Assembly: GCF_009883055.1 (NCBI RefSeq)
Contig: NZ_WWVR01000013.1
Location: 1-64,000 of the forward strand
Direction: 5' to 3'
DNA length: 64,000 bases
Source: Blautia sp. BIOML-A1
GTDB lineage: Bacteria > Bacillota > Clostridia > Lachnospirales > Lachnospiraceae
Positions within the stretch are counted from its first letter, which is position 1; each line of letters begins with the position of its first letter. This document shows, one piece after another, positions 7,711 to 17,178 of the stretch. The notes beneath the pieces are model-generated. The model was not told where the DNA came from and made no database searches. It worked only from the letters and a program-made list of their open reading frames with translations. A program made the position numbers and the translations under genes.

Positions 7711-7821
7711 TTCCTTATTCTGTTTTTTTTCCTCCAACTCCCGGAGGACTTCAGCGCCGTACTTATCAATCATCCGTACCAGAAAATCAATGCACCGCTC
7801 AAATTCAATATTCTGTTGCAT
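7687..7821 (-). CDS. 44-aa small protein, convergent to the GNAT gene
   Basis: ATG at 7819-7821 follows ACGGGAGGAGCTT, a very good ribosome-binding site. The frame encodes MQQNIEFERCIDFLVRMIDK and a helical Glu/Lys-rich end, with the stop at 7687. The amphipathic helix (FLVRMIDKYGAEVLRELEE) suggests a small helical regulator or partner protein. No family is recognised. It runs divergently from the STAND ATPase gene across a shared regulatory region. Confidence 0.6.
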   Translation of the reverse strand: MQQNIEFERCIDFLVRMIDKYGAEVLRELEEKKQNKEEKEAAVS

Positions 7822-7890
7822 AAGCTCCTCCCGTTATTGTTTTGATCTGAGCTTATTTTACAGAACCTGCCGGAAAACCACATTGAATAG

Positions 7891-7920
7891 AAATTGATTG
7901 TAAATTGACACAATCAATTT
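7891..7920. promoter_or_regulatory. perfect 11-bp inverted repeat, likely operator
   Basis: AAATTGATTGT (7891-7901) and ACAATCAATTT (7910-7920) with an 8-base spacer. It lies between the divergent 44-aa gene and the STAND gene, 19 bases upstream of a good -35 box. A dimeric DNA-binding protein is the likeliest reader. Confidence 0.55.
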
Positions 7921-7938
7921 AAAAATATCCGCATTTTC

Positions 7939-7967
7939 TTGAATCGAATATATGTTCGTGTTATGAT
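7939..7967 (+). promoter_or_regulatory. promoter of the STAND ATPase gene
   Basis: TTGAAT (7939-7944), 17 bases, TATGAT (7962-7967), 38 bases before the start codon. The inverted repeat just upstream could control it. Confidence 0.55.
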
Positions 7968-8005
7968 AGATATACTTAATCTTAACTACGAAAGGGGAAT
8001 TTCTA

Positions 8006-10318
8006 TTGAATCGATGCGATTTTTCTTCTATTAGCACTTGCTTAAAAAATCATATCAGCGAAAGTAATCAAATGAGTCAGCCTGATTTTTTATACGAATT
8101 ATTTGAAGATTTTATGGATGATCCGGTAAATCAGGATTTTTCAATGGACAACGGTCTGGTTTGCCGCTGGATGACTGGTCAGGCTAAAATCAGTCCTAAA
8201 ATATCCGCTTACTATTCCAAGCCATCCAATCAGGAAAAATTAGCCCATACCATCCACCAGAATCTTCTTCCACTGATGTCTGACTGTAATATGGCTATAC
8301 AAGATATTTACACTTTATTCATTCAGGATGACAGCATCTCAGATGCAAAAAAGAAAAATCTGACTCCCTTATATAAACCAGCCAGTTCAAGACTGCTGTT
8401 TCTTGCAAAACTGATTTCTTTTGGCATGGAACGCCAATTCATCAAACGTAATACCAAAAATCAGAAGCTGCTCGCCGGAGGCGCTTTATCCCCCATTGTG
8501 CTGGATTATATTATGGACAGTGAGGTTCCGAAACCATGCCGTCATTTTATCGGAAGAGATAAAAAACTGGAAGAATTATATACCGTGCTTGAGGAAAACC
8601 GTCATGTTTTCCTTTGCGGAATCGCCGGAATCGGAAAAAGTGAACTTGCCAAAGCCTACGCAAAGCGGTACATAAAGCAATACACCAATATACTTTATAT
8701 AGAATATACCGGCAATCTTCATCAGGATATTACTGACATGGATTTTATTGACGATCCGCCGGAAAGCACTGACCAGGAACGGTTTCAAAGACATAACCGT
8801 TTTCTGCGTTCCCTGAAATCTGATACTCTGCTTATCATAGATAATTTTAATGTCACTGCGACACAGGACAGCTTTCTGTCAGTAGTATTAAAATATCGCT
8901 GCCAGATTTTGTTTACAACCCGAAGCAAACTGGATGAATACTGTACTCTGCCATTAAAAGAAATAGAGGATATGAACGCTCTCTTCCAGCTGGCATCAGT
9001 ATTTTATTCAGAGGCAGACACGTACCGGGCAACAGTTGAAAAGATCATCGAAACTGTTCACTCTCATACTTTTGCCGTGGAACTGGCAGCAAAACTTCTG
9101 GAAAATGGAATCTCAACTCCAGACCAGTTATTAACAAGACTTCAGGTGGAAAAAGCATCTTTCCATAACGAAGATAAAATTAAAATAATCAAAGATGGAC
9201 AAAGCAGCAAAGCCACCTATTACAGTCATATCCATACGCTGTTTTCTTTATACACTTTATCTCTTGAACAGCAGGATATCATGTGTAATATGTGCTTTCT
9301 TCCTTCCACCGGTATTTCTGCCCGTATATTTGCCAAATGGCTGGAAATGCCCACACTAAATGAAATCAACGATTTAATTGAGACTGGTTTCGTTCAGACA
9401 ACAACACGTCGCACCATCTCTCTGCATCCGATGATTCAGGAAATCACCCTTTCAGAGACAAAACCATCTGTAAGTAGCTGTCACATATTACTGGATTCTT
9501 TACAGAAAATATGTTTAATGCATGGAATTGAAGTCGATTATTACAAGAAGCTGTTTCAGACAGCAGGAAACATCATAGAATTGATTGAAAAAGATGATAT
9601 ACCAAAATATCTACTTTTTCTGGAAAATGTTTTTCCATATATGGATAATTATAATTACCAGAAAGGTATGAAAGCAATCATTCAGGAATTGAAAAATTTT
9701 TTGAAGCGTAAAGACATTGGCACCGATTCTGACCGGGCATTGTTACTGGATTTTCAGGCTACTCTTGAAATCAAGCCAGAAAAAGCAATAAAACTGGAAA
9801 AGGATGCACTTGCCCAGATAGAAACTATCACTGCTGACAATGCTCGCCTTGTTTCCAACCTTCATGCCAATCTCGGTGGACTTTACCGCATGAACGGTCA
9901 TCCCGATCTTGCAAGAGAACACATGGAAAAAAGTATCTCACTGCTTGACCAATTTAACCTGCTTCATATAAATGACAGCATACCTCAGATTGCCAATTAT
10001 GCAATGTTCCTGACAGAACAGCAGGAACCCGAAAGAGGCATCTCTGAATTGCAAAAATTATCCGGCATCATCAAGGAATACCATTCCGATGACTGTCTGG
10101 ATTATGCCAAAGTACAGGAAACCCTTGGAACCATTTATCTGATGACTGCCAATCTTCCGCAAGCCAAAACACATTTTAAAAGAGCTTTCAAAATATATGA
10201 AAAGATCTGGGCTGATGAACCAGAAATGATTGGAGCAAAATATCAGGAAATTCAGGAGTTATATCCACAGATTGGATTTTGCATTGGAAAAAATCTATCC
10301 GGTCTTTTAACAAAATAA
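8006..10318 (+). CDS. STAND/NB-ARC-type ATPase with C-terminal TPR-like repeats
   Basis: A 770-residue cytosolic protein starting with TTG after AAAGGGGAA. Order: a helical N-terminal domain of unknown role (1-175, with CRWMTGQAKISPKISAYY); an NTPase with Walker A GIAGIGKSE (205-213), Walker B TLLIIDNF (Asp279) and sensor ILFTTRS (301-307); a winged-helix region ending TISLHPMIQEIT (about 475-487); and helical TPR-like repeats from about 600 to the end. This is the layout of signal-transducing NTPases (NLR-like, Avs, AfsR/MalT-like), which oligomerise after ligand recognition by the repeats. The effector would be the N-terminal domain, which I do not recognise. It could be a phage-defence sensor or a regulator of the element. 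No effector gene is co-transcribed. Confidence 0.8.
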   Translation: MNRCDFSSISTCLKNHISESNQMSQPDFLYELFEDFMDDPVNQDFSMDNGLVCRWMTGQAKISPKISAYYSKPSNQEKLAHTIHQNLLPLMSDCNMAIQDIYTLFIQDDSISDAKKKNLTPLYKPASSRLLFLAKLISFGMERQFIKRNTKNQKLLAGGALSPIVLDYIMDSEVPKPCRHFIGRDKKLEELYTVLEENRHVFLCGIAGIGKSELAKAYAKRYIKQYTNILYIEYTGNLHQDITDMDFIDDPPESTDQERFQRHNRFLRSLKSDTLLIIDNFNVTATQDSFLSVVLKYRCQILFTTRSKLDEYCTLPLKEIEDMNALFQLASVFYSEADTYRATVEKIIETVHSHTFAVELAAKLLENGISTPDQLLTRLQVEKASFHNEDKIKIIKDGQSSKATYYSHIHTLFSLYTLSLEQQDIMCNMCFLPSTGISARIFAKWLEMPTLNEINDLIETGFVQTTTRRTISLHPMIQEITLSETKPSVSSCHILLDSLQKICLMHGIEVDYYKKLFQTAGNIIELIEKDDIPKYLLFLENVFPYMDNYNYQKGMKAIIQELKNFLKRKDIGTDSDRALLLDFQATLEIKPEKAIKLEKDALAQIETITADNARLVSNLHANLGGLYRMNGHPDLAREHMEKSISLLDQFNLLHINDSIPQIANYAMFLTEQQEPERGISELQKLSGIIKEYHSDDCLDYAKVQETLGTIYLMTANLPQAKTHFKRAFKIYEKIWADEPEMIGAKYQEIQELYPQIGFCIGKNLSGLLTK

Positions 10319-10327
10319 GCATAATTT

Positions 10328-10350
10328 ACGGCGGGCAACTTGCCCGCCGT
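10328..10350. terminator. GC-rich hairpin between convergent genes
   Basis: ACGGCGGGCAA c TTGCCCGCCGT is an almost perfect 11-bp stem placed 10 bases after the STAND stop and just before the end of the convergent ABC gene. It has no long T-run on either side, so it may act mainly as a transcript-end stabiliser. Confidence 0.55.
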
Positions 10351-10355
10351 TATAT

Positions 10356-11228
10356 TCAACTATTCGTCAAATAAATATATGCATCTTCCAAAGTGATATC
10401 ATTATCCAGGACACAATTCTCATTTGGCTTTCCTTTGCTTAATACTTTCATATGAATTCCATTTTCTACATACTGCTTAGATGATATAGAATAATTGGCT
10501 TCTAACAAACGGGCTTCTTCTGCGTTTTGTACCGTACAATTCCAAACACAGCCCTTTGCATTTTCCAGCAACCCACTCACGCTTCCAGAATATAAAAAAC
10601 TTCCCTTTTTCATAATGGCAAGCTGTGTACAGGTTGCTGCTAAATCTTCTACTACATGAGTGGAAAACAGCACAGTTCTATCCTTTGAAAAATCAACCAA
10701 AAGATTGCGGATCCTGATTCTTTCTTCCGGATCTAACCCGGTGGTAGGTTCATCAATAATCAAAAAATCCGGATTATTAAGAAGTGCCTGTATGAGTCCG
10801 ACACGTCTCTTCATACCACCAGATAATTGCCGCATTTTTTTATTCTGATGCTCTGTAAGAGAAGTCTTTTCCAGATAATAGGTAATTCTTTGTTCGAGGT
10901 CATTTCTGGCTACTCCTGACAGTCCCCCCATATATACAAGACATTCTTTCACCGTAAGATTCGGATATAAGTCGATTTCCTGTGGAAGATAACCAATCTT
11001 TTTCTGTATTTTCTCATAATTTCCCTCGTTATACAGAATTCCATCAAGGGAAACCATTCCTTCCGTTTGTTTTAAAACAGTTGTAAGAACCCTCATCAAA
11101 GTGGTTTTTCCGGCACCATTCTCACCCAAAAGTCCGTAAATTCCCTTAGGTATTTCAAGAGATGCCTTATTTACTGCAACTACACCATTTTTAAATCTAA
11201 CTGTTAAATCATTTATTCTAATACTCAT
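10356..11228 (-). CDS. ABC transporter ATP-binding protein
   Basis: A 290-residue nucleotide-binding subunit with Walker A GLLGENGAGKTTLMR, Q-loop GYLPQEIDLYPNLT, signature LSGGMKRRVGLIQALL, Walker B FLIIDEPTTGLDPEER and the switch His in FSTHVVEDLA. It would power the export or immunity transporter formed with the two membrane subunits encoded just upstream (gap of 3 bases). The last gene of an RR-HK-permease-permease-ATPase operon on the mobile element, it resembles exporters controlled by their own two-component system, such as peptide-antibiotic resistance or lantibiotic immunity modules. Substrate unknown. Confidence 0.9.
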   Translation of the reverse strand: MSIRINDLTVRFKNGVVAVNKASLEIPKGIYGLLGENGAGKTTLMRVLTTVLKQTEGMVSLDGILYNEGNYEKIQKKIGYLPQEIDLYPNLTVKECLVYMGGLSGVARNDLEQRITYYLEKTSLTEHQNKKMRQLSGGMKRRVGLIQALLNNPDFLIIDEPTTGLDPEERIRIRNLLVDFSKDRTVLFSTHVVEDLAATCTQLAIMKKGSFLYSGSVSGLLENAKGCVWNCTVQNAEEARLLEANYSISSKQYVENGIHMKVLSKGKPNENCVLDNDITLEDAYIYLTNS

Positions 11229-11231
11229 AAT

Positions 11232-11888
11232 TTATCCTCTTTTCTTTAAAGTCATTGGTAATACTGCAAATAAAAACAGCCCCGCTATAAAAGACACAAG
11301 CGTTCCATAAATCCAACTCTCGGACATTAATTGAGTAGGTTCACAAAAGCTGAAAGAAAACAATCCCAGATTTCCGAAAAATGAACTTCCCGCTTTTGAT
11401 ATAAGTCCAATGACAATTCCAAATAAACATCCAATACCTGCCCACATATTTCGAAGCAATGTACACAAAATCACAGAGCATATACTCCAAAGCCAGATAG
11501 TTCCAAACATTGCAATGAAATATAAAAGAAATATCTGAATACCCGAAATGCCTTCGTTTACACTGCCCGGTTTTTGCCAGAAAAACAAAACATATCCAAC
11601 ACAGGAAAGTATTAATAAATATAATATTTGAACGCCCACTCTCTGCGATATTACTTTTAACTGCTTTTTTTGATCATACAAATGAAATACATCGGCACGC
11701 TTACTTTTTACTTCCATCAAATATGTGTCACTACAAAAAATAATTGTTAAAAATGCTATTGGCGACTGAATCGCTGAACCGATTTCTTCATAGTATATAA
11801 TCGGATGAATAGCACACAATATCAGTATAAATGCACATGAATAAAAAATCTTATATAACGACAGGCAGTTTTTTAGTTCCGTTTTCAA
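11232..11888 (-). CDS. ABC-2-like membrane subunit, 218 aa
   Basis: An integral membrane protein with about six hydrophobic segments. The likely start is TTG at 11886-11888: an AGGAGGAGGG site lies just upstream, and TTGA overlaps the stop of the preceding permease gene, giving coupled translation. A longer frame from ATG 11927 would cross the upstream gene without a site. No catalytic motif is expected. It pairs with the other permease and the ATPase as one transporter. Confidence 0.75.
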   Translation of the reverse strand: MKTELKNCLSLYKIFYSCAFILILCAIHPIIYYEEIGSAIQSPIAFLTIIFCSDTYLMEVKSKRADVFHLYDQKKQLKVISQRVGVQILYLLILSCVGYVLFFWQKPGSVNEGISGIQIFLLYFIAMFGTIWLWSICSVILCTLLRNMWAGIGCLFGIVIGLISKAGSSFFGNLGLFSFSFCEPTQLMSESWIYGTLVSFIAGLFLFAVLPMTLKKRG

Positions 11889-12955
11889 TGAACCCTCCTC
11901 CTTTTCCAGATTGTAACAGAAATACATACTAATATAACTGATGAAATTACAAGAATAATCTGATTTATGTTTGACATTTTGGCTACATGTGTTTCAAAAA
12001 ATCTGCCAGGGAATCGCACCATAATAGAGAACGGTCTCATATAATAAATATCATTCTTCATGGTCAGCATATTTGAATATATAATGTGTAAAAACAAGAT
12101 TGGTGCTGCCGGAAGCGGATTTTTAAATATTAATGCTGTAATTGTATAGACACAACATATCATCAAAAGATTCGGAACAATATAGATCAGAGAATTCACG
12201 CAAAAATCAATTGGTGTTACTGGAAAGCCCGATTCTAAAGACGTTTTCAAACACAGCATAAAGAATATAACATTCAAAATCACTAATACTCCCAGCATAC
12301 TAATGAATCCGCTTATTACTTTCCCACATATATATTGGATTGCCGTAACAGGCTTTGTATGTAATAATTCATAGGTACTTTTTCGTGTATCCTGAATAAA
12401 TAAAAATGATAGCAAGACTGTTGCAAAAAAGGCCATATGCAATCCTGCAAAATCCGTAAATTTTTTGGCAAAGTACCAGGAAAAAGAATGTTCGGATAAT
12501 TTCCGCTCGATATAATGATTGATTTCTTCTGCTGTCCCCTTATGAATTTCAAGGTCCTCATAAGCATATATTGCATTATAATAGCCATATTGGGATTCCA
12601 AAAACTCAGAAGCAGTCTTTACATCCATATTCTGAATTTCTTTCATTACATGATCTGCTTCCTGCCTGCTAAATCCAAAACCATTTTTGGAGGTGTCCAT
12701 TAACGTCTCTTTGATCGTATCTTCCCACTCCCTTCTTCTTTCTTTATCATCAGATGTGGGAATGTACCCATCCATGACATCAGCATCTTCCAATGCTACG
12801 TCATTTTGTGTGATCTGTTCATTCTGTTTGATATAATGAATTTGCAAATACGATGACAGACATTGATACATACTGGCAACTATAATAATCAAGCCAATCC
12901 ACAAAACAGGGTTCTTTAAATAATCAAGTATACTTCTTTTTATGATTGTTTTCAT
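11885..12955 (-). CDS. ABC-2-type membrane subunit with large extracytoplasmic domain
   Basis: A 356-residue protein starting at ATG 12955 (MKTIIKRSILDYLKNPVLWI) after AAAGGAAGAGATACA; an upstream in-frame extension to 13039 has no support. One membrane span is followed by a long polar region (about 45-170) rich in charged residues, then five or six spans (about 180-350). This is the usual shape of ABC-2 exporter permeases with an external sensing or binding domain. It heads the transporter part of the operon and ends in a TTGA overlap with the next permease gene. Confidence 0.8.
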   Translation of the reverse strand: MKTIIKRSILDYLKNPVLWIGLIIIVASMYQCLSSYLQIHYIKQNEQITQNDVALEDADVMDGYIPTSDDKERRREWEDTIKETLMDTSKNGFGFSRQEADHVMKEIQNMDVKTASEFLESQYGYYNAIYAYEDLEIHKGTAEEINHYIERKLSEHSFSWYFAKKFTDFAGLHMAFFATVLLSFLFIQDTRKSTYELLHTKPVTAIQYICGKVISGFISMLGVLVILNVIFFMLCLKTSLESGFPVTPIDFCVNSLIYIVPNLLMICCVYTITALIFKNPLPAAPILFLHIIYSNMLTMKNDIYYMRPFSIMVRFPGRFFETHVAKMSNINQIILVISSVILVCISVTIWKRRRVH

Positions 12956-13071
12956 TGTATCTCTTCCTTTCTTTATTTCTTTAACAACATCATACAAATC
13001 AATTCTCAATAAATTCACAACAAAAAAGACTAAAACCACTTTATTTGTGATTTCAGCCTTATAAAGTATTT

Positions 13072-14250
13072 TTATTCAGCTTTGAAAAGAGCTTCTACAT
13101 GAGCACCGCCTTGTCTGGCATTATATATTTTCAAATTTCCTCCATGCTTTTCACAGAAAATACGAGAAATATACATACCAAGGCCAAAATGCTTTAAATC
13201 ATCTTGTGGATTCTTATGATAAAATGGCTCTGTTACTTTTTCCTCAGTATCCACAAATCCTATTCCATCATCTTCAACAGAAATTATAAGAAAACCATCC
13301 TTTTTCTTTATCTGCAAAGCAATACTTTTTTGTGCATATCGAACCGCATTTTCCAGTAAGTTGTCTGTCACTTCCATGACAAGTTCCTCATCCACTTTCA
13401 CAATGTTTTGTTCCTGCACTCTTTCTACCTTACATAATTTACTTTCCTTCTTGGACAGCATGGCAGCTTCTGCCTCAATCTTTTTTGCCAGTTCCGATAA
13501 CTCTATCTCTGAGCATTGCAGTTCCCTCTGTTCTAAATGGGACATTTTTCTCATGTTTTCCGTGAAATGCTCTATACGGTCAATCTGATACATGCCTGTT
13601 TGTAAGATATCAATAACATCCTCTGTTTTTATACTCTCGGCAGAAACAAACTCTAAGAGCATTTCCTGATACCCACGCAATATGGAAAGTGGAGAACGTA
13701 TATCATGTGCAATTGCATTCCGCAAAGCCTTCTCGTCATCAATCATTCGCCACATCTTTCTGTTGTTATCTGCTAAATCACTTCGCATCATTTCAAATTC
13801 TTTACACAAAGTTCCCATCTCATCTTTATTTTCATAGGACACATGAAAATCCAGTTCATTATCTGCAATCATTTGTGAGGCATCTTTTAGTTCCTGTAGA
13901 GGTGTCTTTAACTTATTTTTATAAAAAAAGAATACCGCAACAACACTCCCAACAATCGAAAAAATCAGTACCGAATATGTTTCCATAAAGTCACACATTT
14001 CCGAAAGATGATAGTCCAAACGATTCATCTGCGATTGATTAGGTCTTGATATCTCAATCTCGTATTTCTTTCCATATTGCTGAAACACGTCCGTATAATC
14101 TGCATAATCAATATATTTTTCCCATATTTTATTCTGCATATTTCCTGCAAAATGAACTGTAACTCCAGATAACAGAAATGCTGCCGTTAAGCTGATCACA
14201 AAATAAAGCAGAATTGTTTTTTTCAGTGACAAGTTTCTTATTTTTTCCAT
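13072..14250 (-). CDS. sensor histidine kinase
   Basis: A 392-residue membrane kinase. Two membrane spans (about 10-30 and 95-112) flank an external sensor of roughly 60 residues. HAMP (KLKTPLQELKDASQMIADNE) is followed by the H-box AIAHDIRSPLSILRGYQEML and the ATPase lobe (LLENAVRYAQKS, VEDDGIGF, GLGMYISRIFCEKHGG). The start is the ATG at 14250 (MEKIRNLS), overlapping the response-regulator gene by 13 bases. It would phosphorylate that regulator and control the adjacent exporter genes. Confidence 0.9.
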   Translation of the reverse strand: MEKIRNLSLKKTILLYFVISLTAAFLLSGVTVHFAGNMQNKIWEKYIDYADYTDVFQQYGKKYEIEISRPNQSQMNRLDYHLSEMCDFMETYSVLIFSIVGSVVAVFFFYKNKLKTPLQELKDASQMIADNELDFHVSYENKDEMGTLCKEFEMMRSDLADNNRKMWRMIDDEKALRNAIAHDIRSPLSILRGYQEMLLEFVSAESIKTEDVIDILQTGMYQIDRIEHFTENMRKMSHLEQRELQCSEIELSELAKKIEAEAAMLSKKESKLCKVERVQEQNIVKVDEELVMEVTDNLLENAVRYAQKSIALQIKKKDGFLIISVEDDGIGFVDTEEKVTEPFYHKNPQDDLKHFGLGMYISRIFCEKHGGNLKIYNARQGGAHVEALFKAE

Positions 14251-14912
14251 CGGTATCCAATCCCCCATACAGTTTCTATGTATTCTTTTTCTGAATAATC
14301 CGCTATTTTTTTCCTTATACGCCGTACTAATTCCGTTATCGTTCTACTGTCCCCTTCCGCATCATATCCACAGACTTGTGCATATATACGTTCTTTATCA
14401 AACACCTGCCCTGGATGCATGGATAAGAATTCAATAATCTGATATTCAATTTTTGTGAACTCCATCCTGTGTCCGGCTATAGCTACTATTTTTTCAGAAT
14501 AATCAATCAGCATTTCATCCATGAAACGGTATTCCGTTTTTTGTTGATGCCTTTCTTCTCTCTTTATGTTTGTGACAATCCTTGCTTCCAACTCCCGAAG
14601 ACTAAATGGTTTCGTAATATAGTCATCCCCACCCGAAAGCAACCCATTAATTTTATCATCTTCATCAACTCTTGCTGTTAGAAACAAAATCGGGCATAAC
14701 ACTTTACTGCGTATCAGACGACATACTTCAATCCCATCCATGCGTGGCATATTGATATCCAACAAAATAATATCCGGTTTCATTTTTATTTTATTTAATG
14801 CTTCCATTCCGTCTGTAGCCGTAATGGTTTCATATTGTTTCATATTAAAATAACTACAAAGCATTTTCACCAATTCTTTATCATCATCGACAACTAAAAT
14901 CTTGTATTTCAT
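14238..14912 (-). CDS. OmpR-family response regulator
   Basis: A 224-residue regulator. The receiver domain begins KILVVDDDKELVKMLC, has the phospho-acceptor in DIILLDINMPRMDG and the conserved Lys in DDYITKPFSLRELEAR. The C-terminal winged helix ends SRTITELVRRIRKKI and ETVWGIGYRWKK. The start at ATG 14912 follows CTGGAGGTGGTTTGG; the frame extends upstream to 14990 without a site. First gene of the exporter operon, divergent from the ParM-like gene. Confidence 0.9.
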   Translation of the reverse strand: MKYKILVVDDDKELVKMLCSYFNMKQYETITATDGMEALNKIKMKPDIILLDINMPRMDGIEVCRLIRSKVLCPILFLTARVDEDDKINGLLSGGDDYITKPFSLRELEARIVTNIKREERHQQKTEYRFMDEMLIDYSEKIVAIAGHRMEFTKIEYQIIEFLSMHPGQVFDKERIYAQVCGYDAEGDSRTITELVRRIRKKIADYSEKEYIETVWGIGYRWKK

Positions 14913-15132
14913 CCAAACCACCTCCAGTATCCATATTATACGATAAAAAACAATGAAATCACAACAAGAGTACATGAAGAATGTACGCACAATATATCTT
15001 TTTTCTCAATTCCAGCTCAATTTCCCCTCAATGCCTTTTTCCTCCGATTTTCGTATGCTTATCCCACAGCAGAGCAGTACCACACCGGTACGACCTGCTG
15101 AATCAATCAATACGAAAACGGAGGTATTTTTT

Positions 15133-16050
15133 ATGCGAGAACTCAGAAACACCAAAATCATTGCTGTAGATCATGGCTACGGCAATATGAAAACAGCAAA
15201 CACCGTCACCCCAACCGGCATCAAAGCCTATGAAACTGAACCAATCTTCACCGGGAATATTCTGGAATACAACGGCATTTACTACCGGATCGGCGAAGGA
15301 CACAAAGAATTTATCCCGGATAAAGCTATGGACGAAGAATATTATCTTCTGACGCTAATGGCTATTGCAAGGGAACTGAATGTCTTTTCCATCCGTGAAG
15401 CAGATGTTCATCTGGCTGCCGGACTTCCTCTGACATGGATCAGAAATCAAAGAGAAGCTTTTCGTTCCTATCTGCTCCAGAATCCAGAAGTCCATTACCG
15501 TTTCAACGGCAAAGAATATCATCTCCGCTTTGTGGGATGTAGCCTTTACCCACAGGGATATCCGGCTATTGTAAACCACCTTGGAAATTTCAAGGGAACT
15601 AATCTCCTTGCAGATATCGGAAACGGAACCATGAACATTCTGTATATCAACAATAAGAAAGCACAAGAAAGCCGATGCTGGACAGAAAAACTTGGTGTAA
15701 ACCAATGCATGATTGCTGCAAAGAACGCTGTTCTGGACAAATTTGGAGTGAAGATTGAAGAATCTACAGTAGAACAGATTCTGCGGTTTGGAACAGCTGA
15801 CATTTCAGCACCATATATGGATTGTATCAGTTCTATTGCCAGACAGTATGTGGCAGAACTTTTTTCCACACTCCGCAAATATGAATACAATCCTGACCTA
15901 ATGCACCTGTATGTAGTTGGCGGCGGTGGATGTCTGATCCGTAACTTCGGAACGTATGACAAATTACGAGTCACCATCATTGATGACATCTGCGCCACCG
16001 CCAAAGGTTACGAATCTCTGGCTTATATGAGCCTGAAAAGGAGGGGATAA
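15133..16050 (+). CDS. ParM/StbA-like actin-family partition protein
   Basis: A 305-residue protein starting at ATG 15133 after GGAGGTATTTTT. Actin-fold phosphate loops are visible: AVDHGYGNMKTANT at the N-terminus, LLADIGNGTMNILYIN in the middle, and the adenosine segment LYVVGGGGCLI near the end. Such ATPases form filaments that push apart plasmid copies bound through a ParR adaptor. The next gene, 3 bases downstream, has ParR size and character. On an integrated element the pair would stabilise the excised circular form. The frame extends upstream to 14953 but that part overlaps the divergent promoter region. Confidence 0.85.
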   Translation: MRELRNTKIIAVDHGYGNMKTANTVTPTGIKAYETEPIFTGNILEYNGIYYRIGEGHKEFIPDKAMDEEYYLLTLMAIARELNVFSIREADVHLAAGLPLTWIRNQREAFRSYLLQNPEVHYRFNGKEYHLRFVGCSLYPQGYPAIVNHLGNFKGTNLLADIGNGTMNILYINNKKAQESRCWTEKLGVNQCMIAAKNAVLDKFGVKIEESTVEQILRFGTADISAPYMDCISSIARQYVAELFSTLRKYEYNPDLMHLYVVGGGGCLIRNFGTYDKLRVTIIDDICATAKGYESLAYMSLKRRG

Positions 16051-16053
16051 ACC

Positions 16054-16437
16054 ATGCAGAACAATATCCGCAACACAAACCTGCGCTTTAATCTGGACAA
16101 AGAACAGCAACGGAGAGCCTGGGAATATTTACAGACGATGGACAGGCAGGATTTTAAATCTTACAGTCAGGTAATCTCTCTTGCACTGGTAGATTATTTT
16201 GACCGCTACTACCGCACACAGGCTGATCCTTATCTGGAAACAAGAGAACGGGAAGAACTTTTTGTGAAACAGATTGTAGATGCAGTGGAAAACAGTCTGA
16301 AACAGGCATTGCCACTTTTTCTTTCCGGACTGACTGCAGGCATGGCGCAAAGGGAGCCCCAAATCAGGGCATCCTTTCCAGCACCTGAAAATTCACAGCC
16401 AGATAGTGATGTAGACTGGGATTTTCTTGGGGAATAA
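16054..16437 (+). CDS. ParR-like partition adaptor, 127 aa
   Basis: Begins MQNNIRNTNLRFNLDKEQQR, a strand-then-helix pattern compatible with a ribbon-helix-helix DNA-binding domain (RFNLDKEQQRRAWEYL, SYSQVISLALVDYF). A helical middle and an acidic, proline-containing C-terminal tail ending DVDWDFLGE follow. ParR proteins bind the centromere with the N-terminal domain and the actin-like filament with an acidic tail, so the architecture and position behind the ParM-like gene agree. Assignment rests on context and architecture. Confidence 0.7.
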   Translation: MQNNIRNTNLRFNLDKEQQRRAWEYLQTMDRQDFKSYSQVISLALVDYFDRYYRTQADPYLETREREELFVKQIVDAVENSLKQALPLFLSGLTAGMAQREPQIRASFPAPENSQPDSDVDWDFLGE

Positions 16438-16461
16438 ACCCTTTTGATTGGAGGTGAACAC

Positions 16462-17178
16462 ATGACTGACTTTCTGACAGCAGACACCAACCTGCCATCT
16501 TATATGATGTTTCCCCGTTTCCTTCTGGACATGGAAATAAACGAAACTGCCAAAATGCTTTATATTATCCTGCTCGACCGGGCAAGGCTTTCCCAGAAAA
16601 ATGAGGGGTGGTCAGATACAGACGGTCATGTGTTCATTTACTTTACGATTGAAGCACTGGCAGAAGTTCTCCACAAAAGCCAGATGACGGTTAAAACTGC
16701 TCTGGCAGTACTGGAAAAACAGGAGCTTATCTTCCGAAAACGGCAGGGTCCCGGACAGCCCAATCGGATTTATGTAAAACTCCCAAAAGAAACCATCCAC
16801 TATACAGACAGATTTCTTTCCCTAAGACAGACAAAAAACTGTCCTATTGACAGACAGGATTCTTTTCCTGATACAGACAGAAAACTGTCTGGTAATAAGA
16901 AAGAGATAAAAAAGAACAATTTAGCAATAAGAGGGAGTAAGGAGCCACTCTCACCCTATGGAAAATTTCAAAATGTTTTTCTGTCAGAAAAAGAGCTTGA
17001 AGATATCCGGCAGACAATCCCTGACTGGAAGGATTATATTGAACGCTTATCCGGTTATATGGCTTCTACCGGAAAGCAATATCAGAACCACGCAGCTACC
17101 ATCATCAGTTGGGCAAGACAGGATCATCCTGCTTCCCGACAACGAAATTACGAAAGTGAGGAATACGAAACATTATGA
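16462..17178 (+). CDS. replication initiator RepA, N-terminal domain family
   Basis: A 238-residue protein starting at ATG 16462 after ATTGGAGGTGAACAC. The first 110 residues (LPSYMMFPRFLLDMEINETA, LYIILLDRARLSQKN, SQMTVKTALAVLEKQELIFRKRQG) form the winged-helix domain of Firmicute plasmid and transposon RepA_N proteins. The C-terminal part resembles the helicase-loading tail of DnaD-type proteins. It probably starts replication of the excised circle. The stop overlaps the next start (ATGA), coupling it to the DnaC-like loader. Confidence 0.85.
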   Translation: MTDFLTADTNLPSYMMFPRFLLDMEINETAKMLYIILLDRARLSQKNEGWSDTDGHVFIYFTIEALAEVLHKSQMTVKTALAVLEKQELIFRKRQGPGQPNRIYVKLPKETIHYTDRFLSLRQTKNCPIDRQDSFPDTDRKLSGNKKEIKKNNLAIRGSKEPLSPYGKFQNVFLSEKELEDIRQTIPDWKDYIERLSGYMASTGKQYQNHAATIISWARQDHPASRQRNYESEEYETL

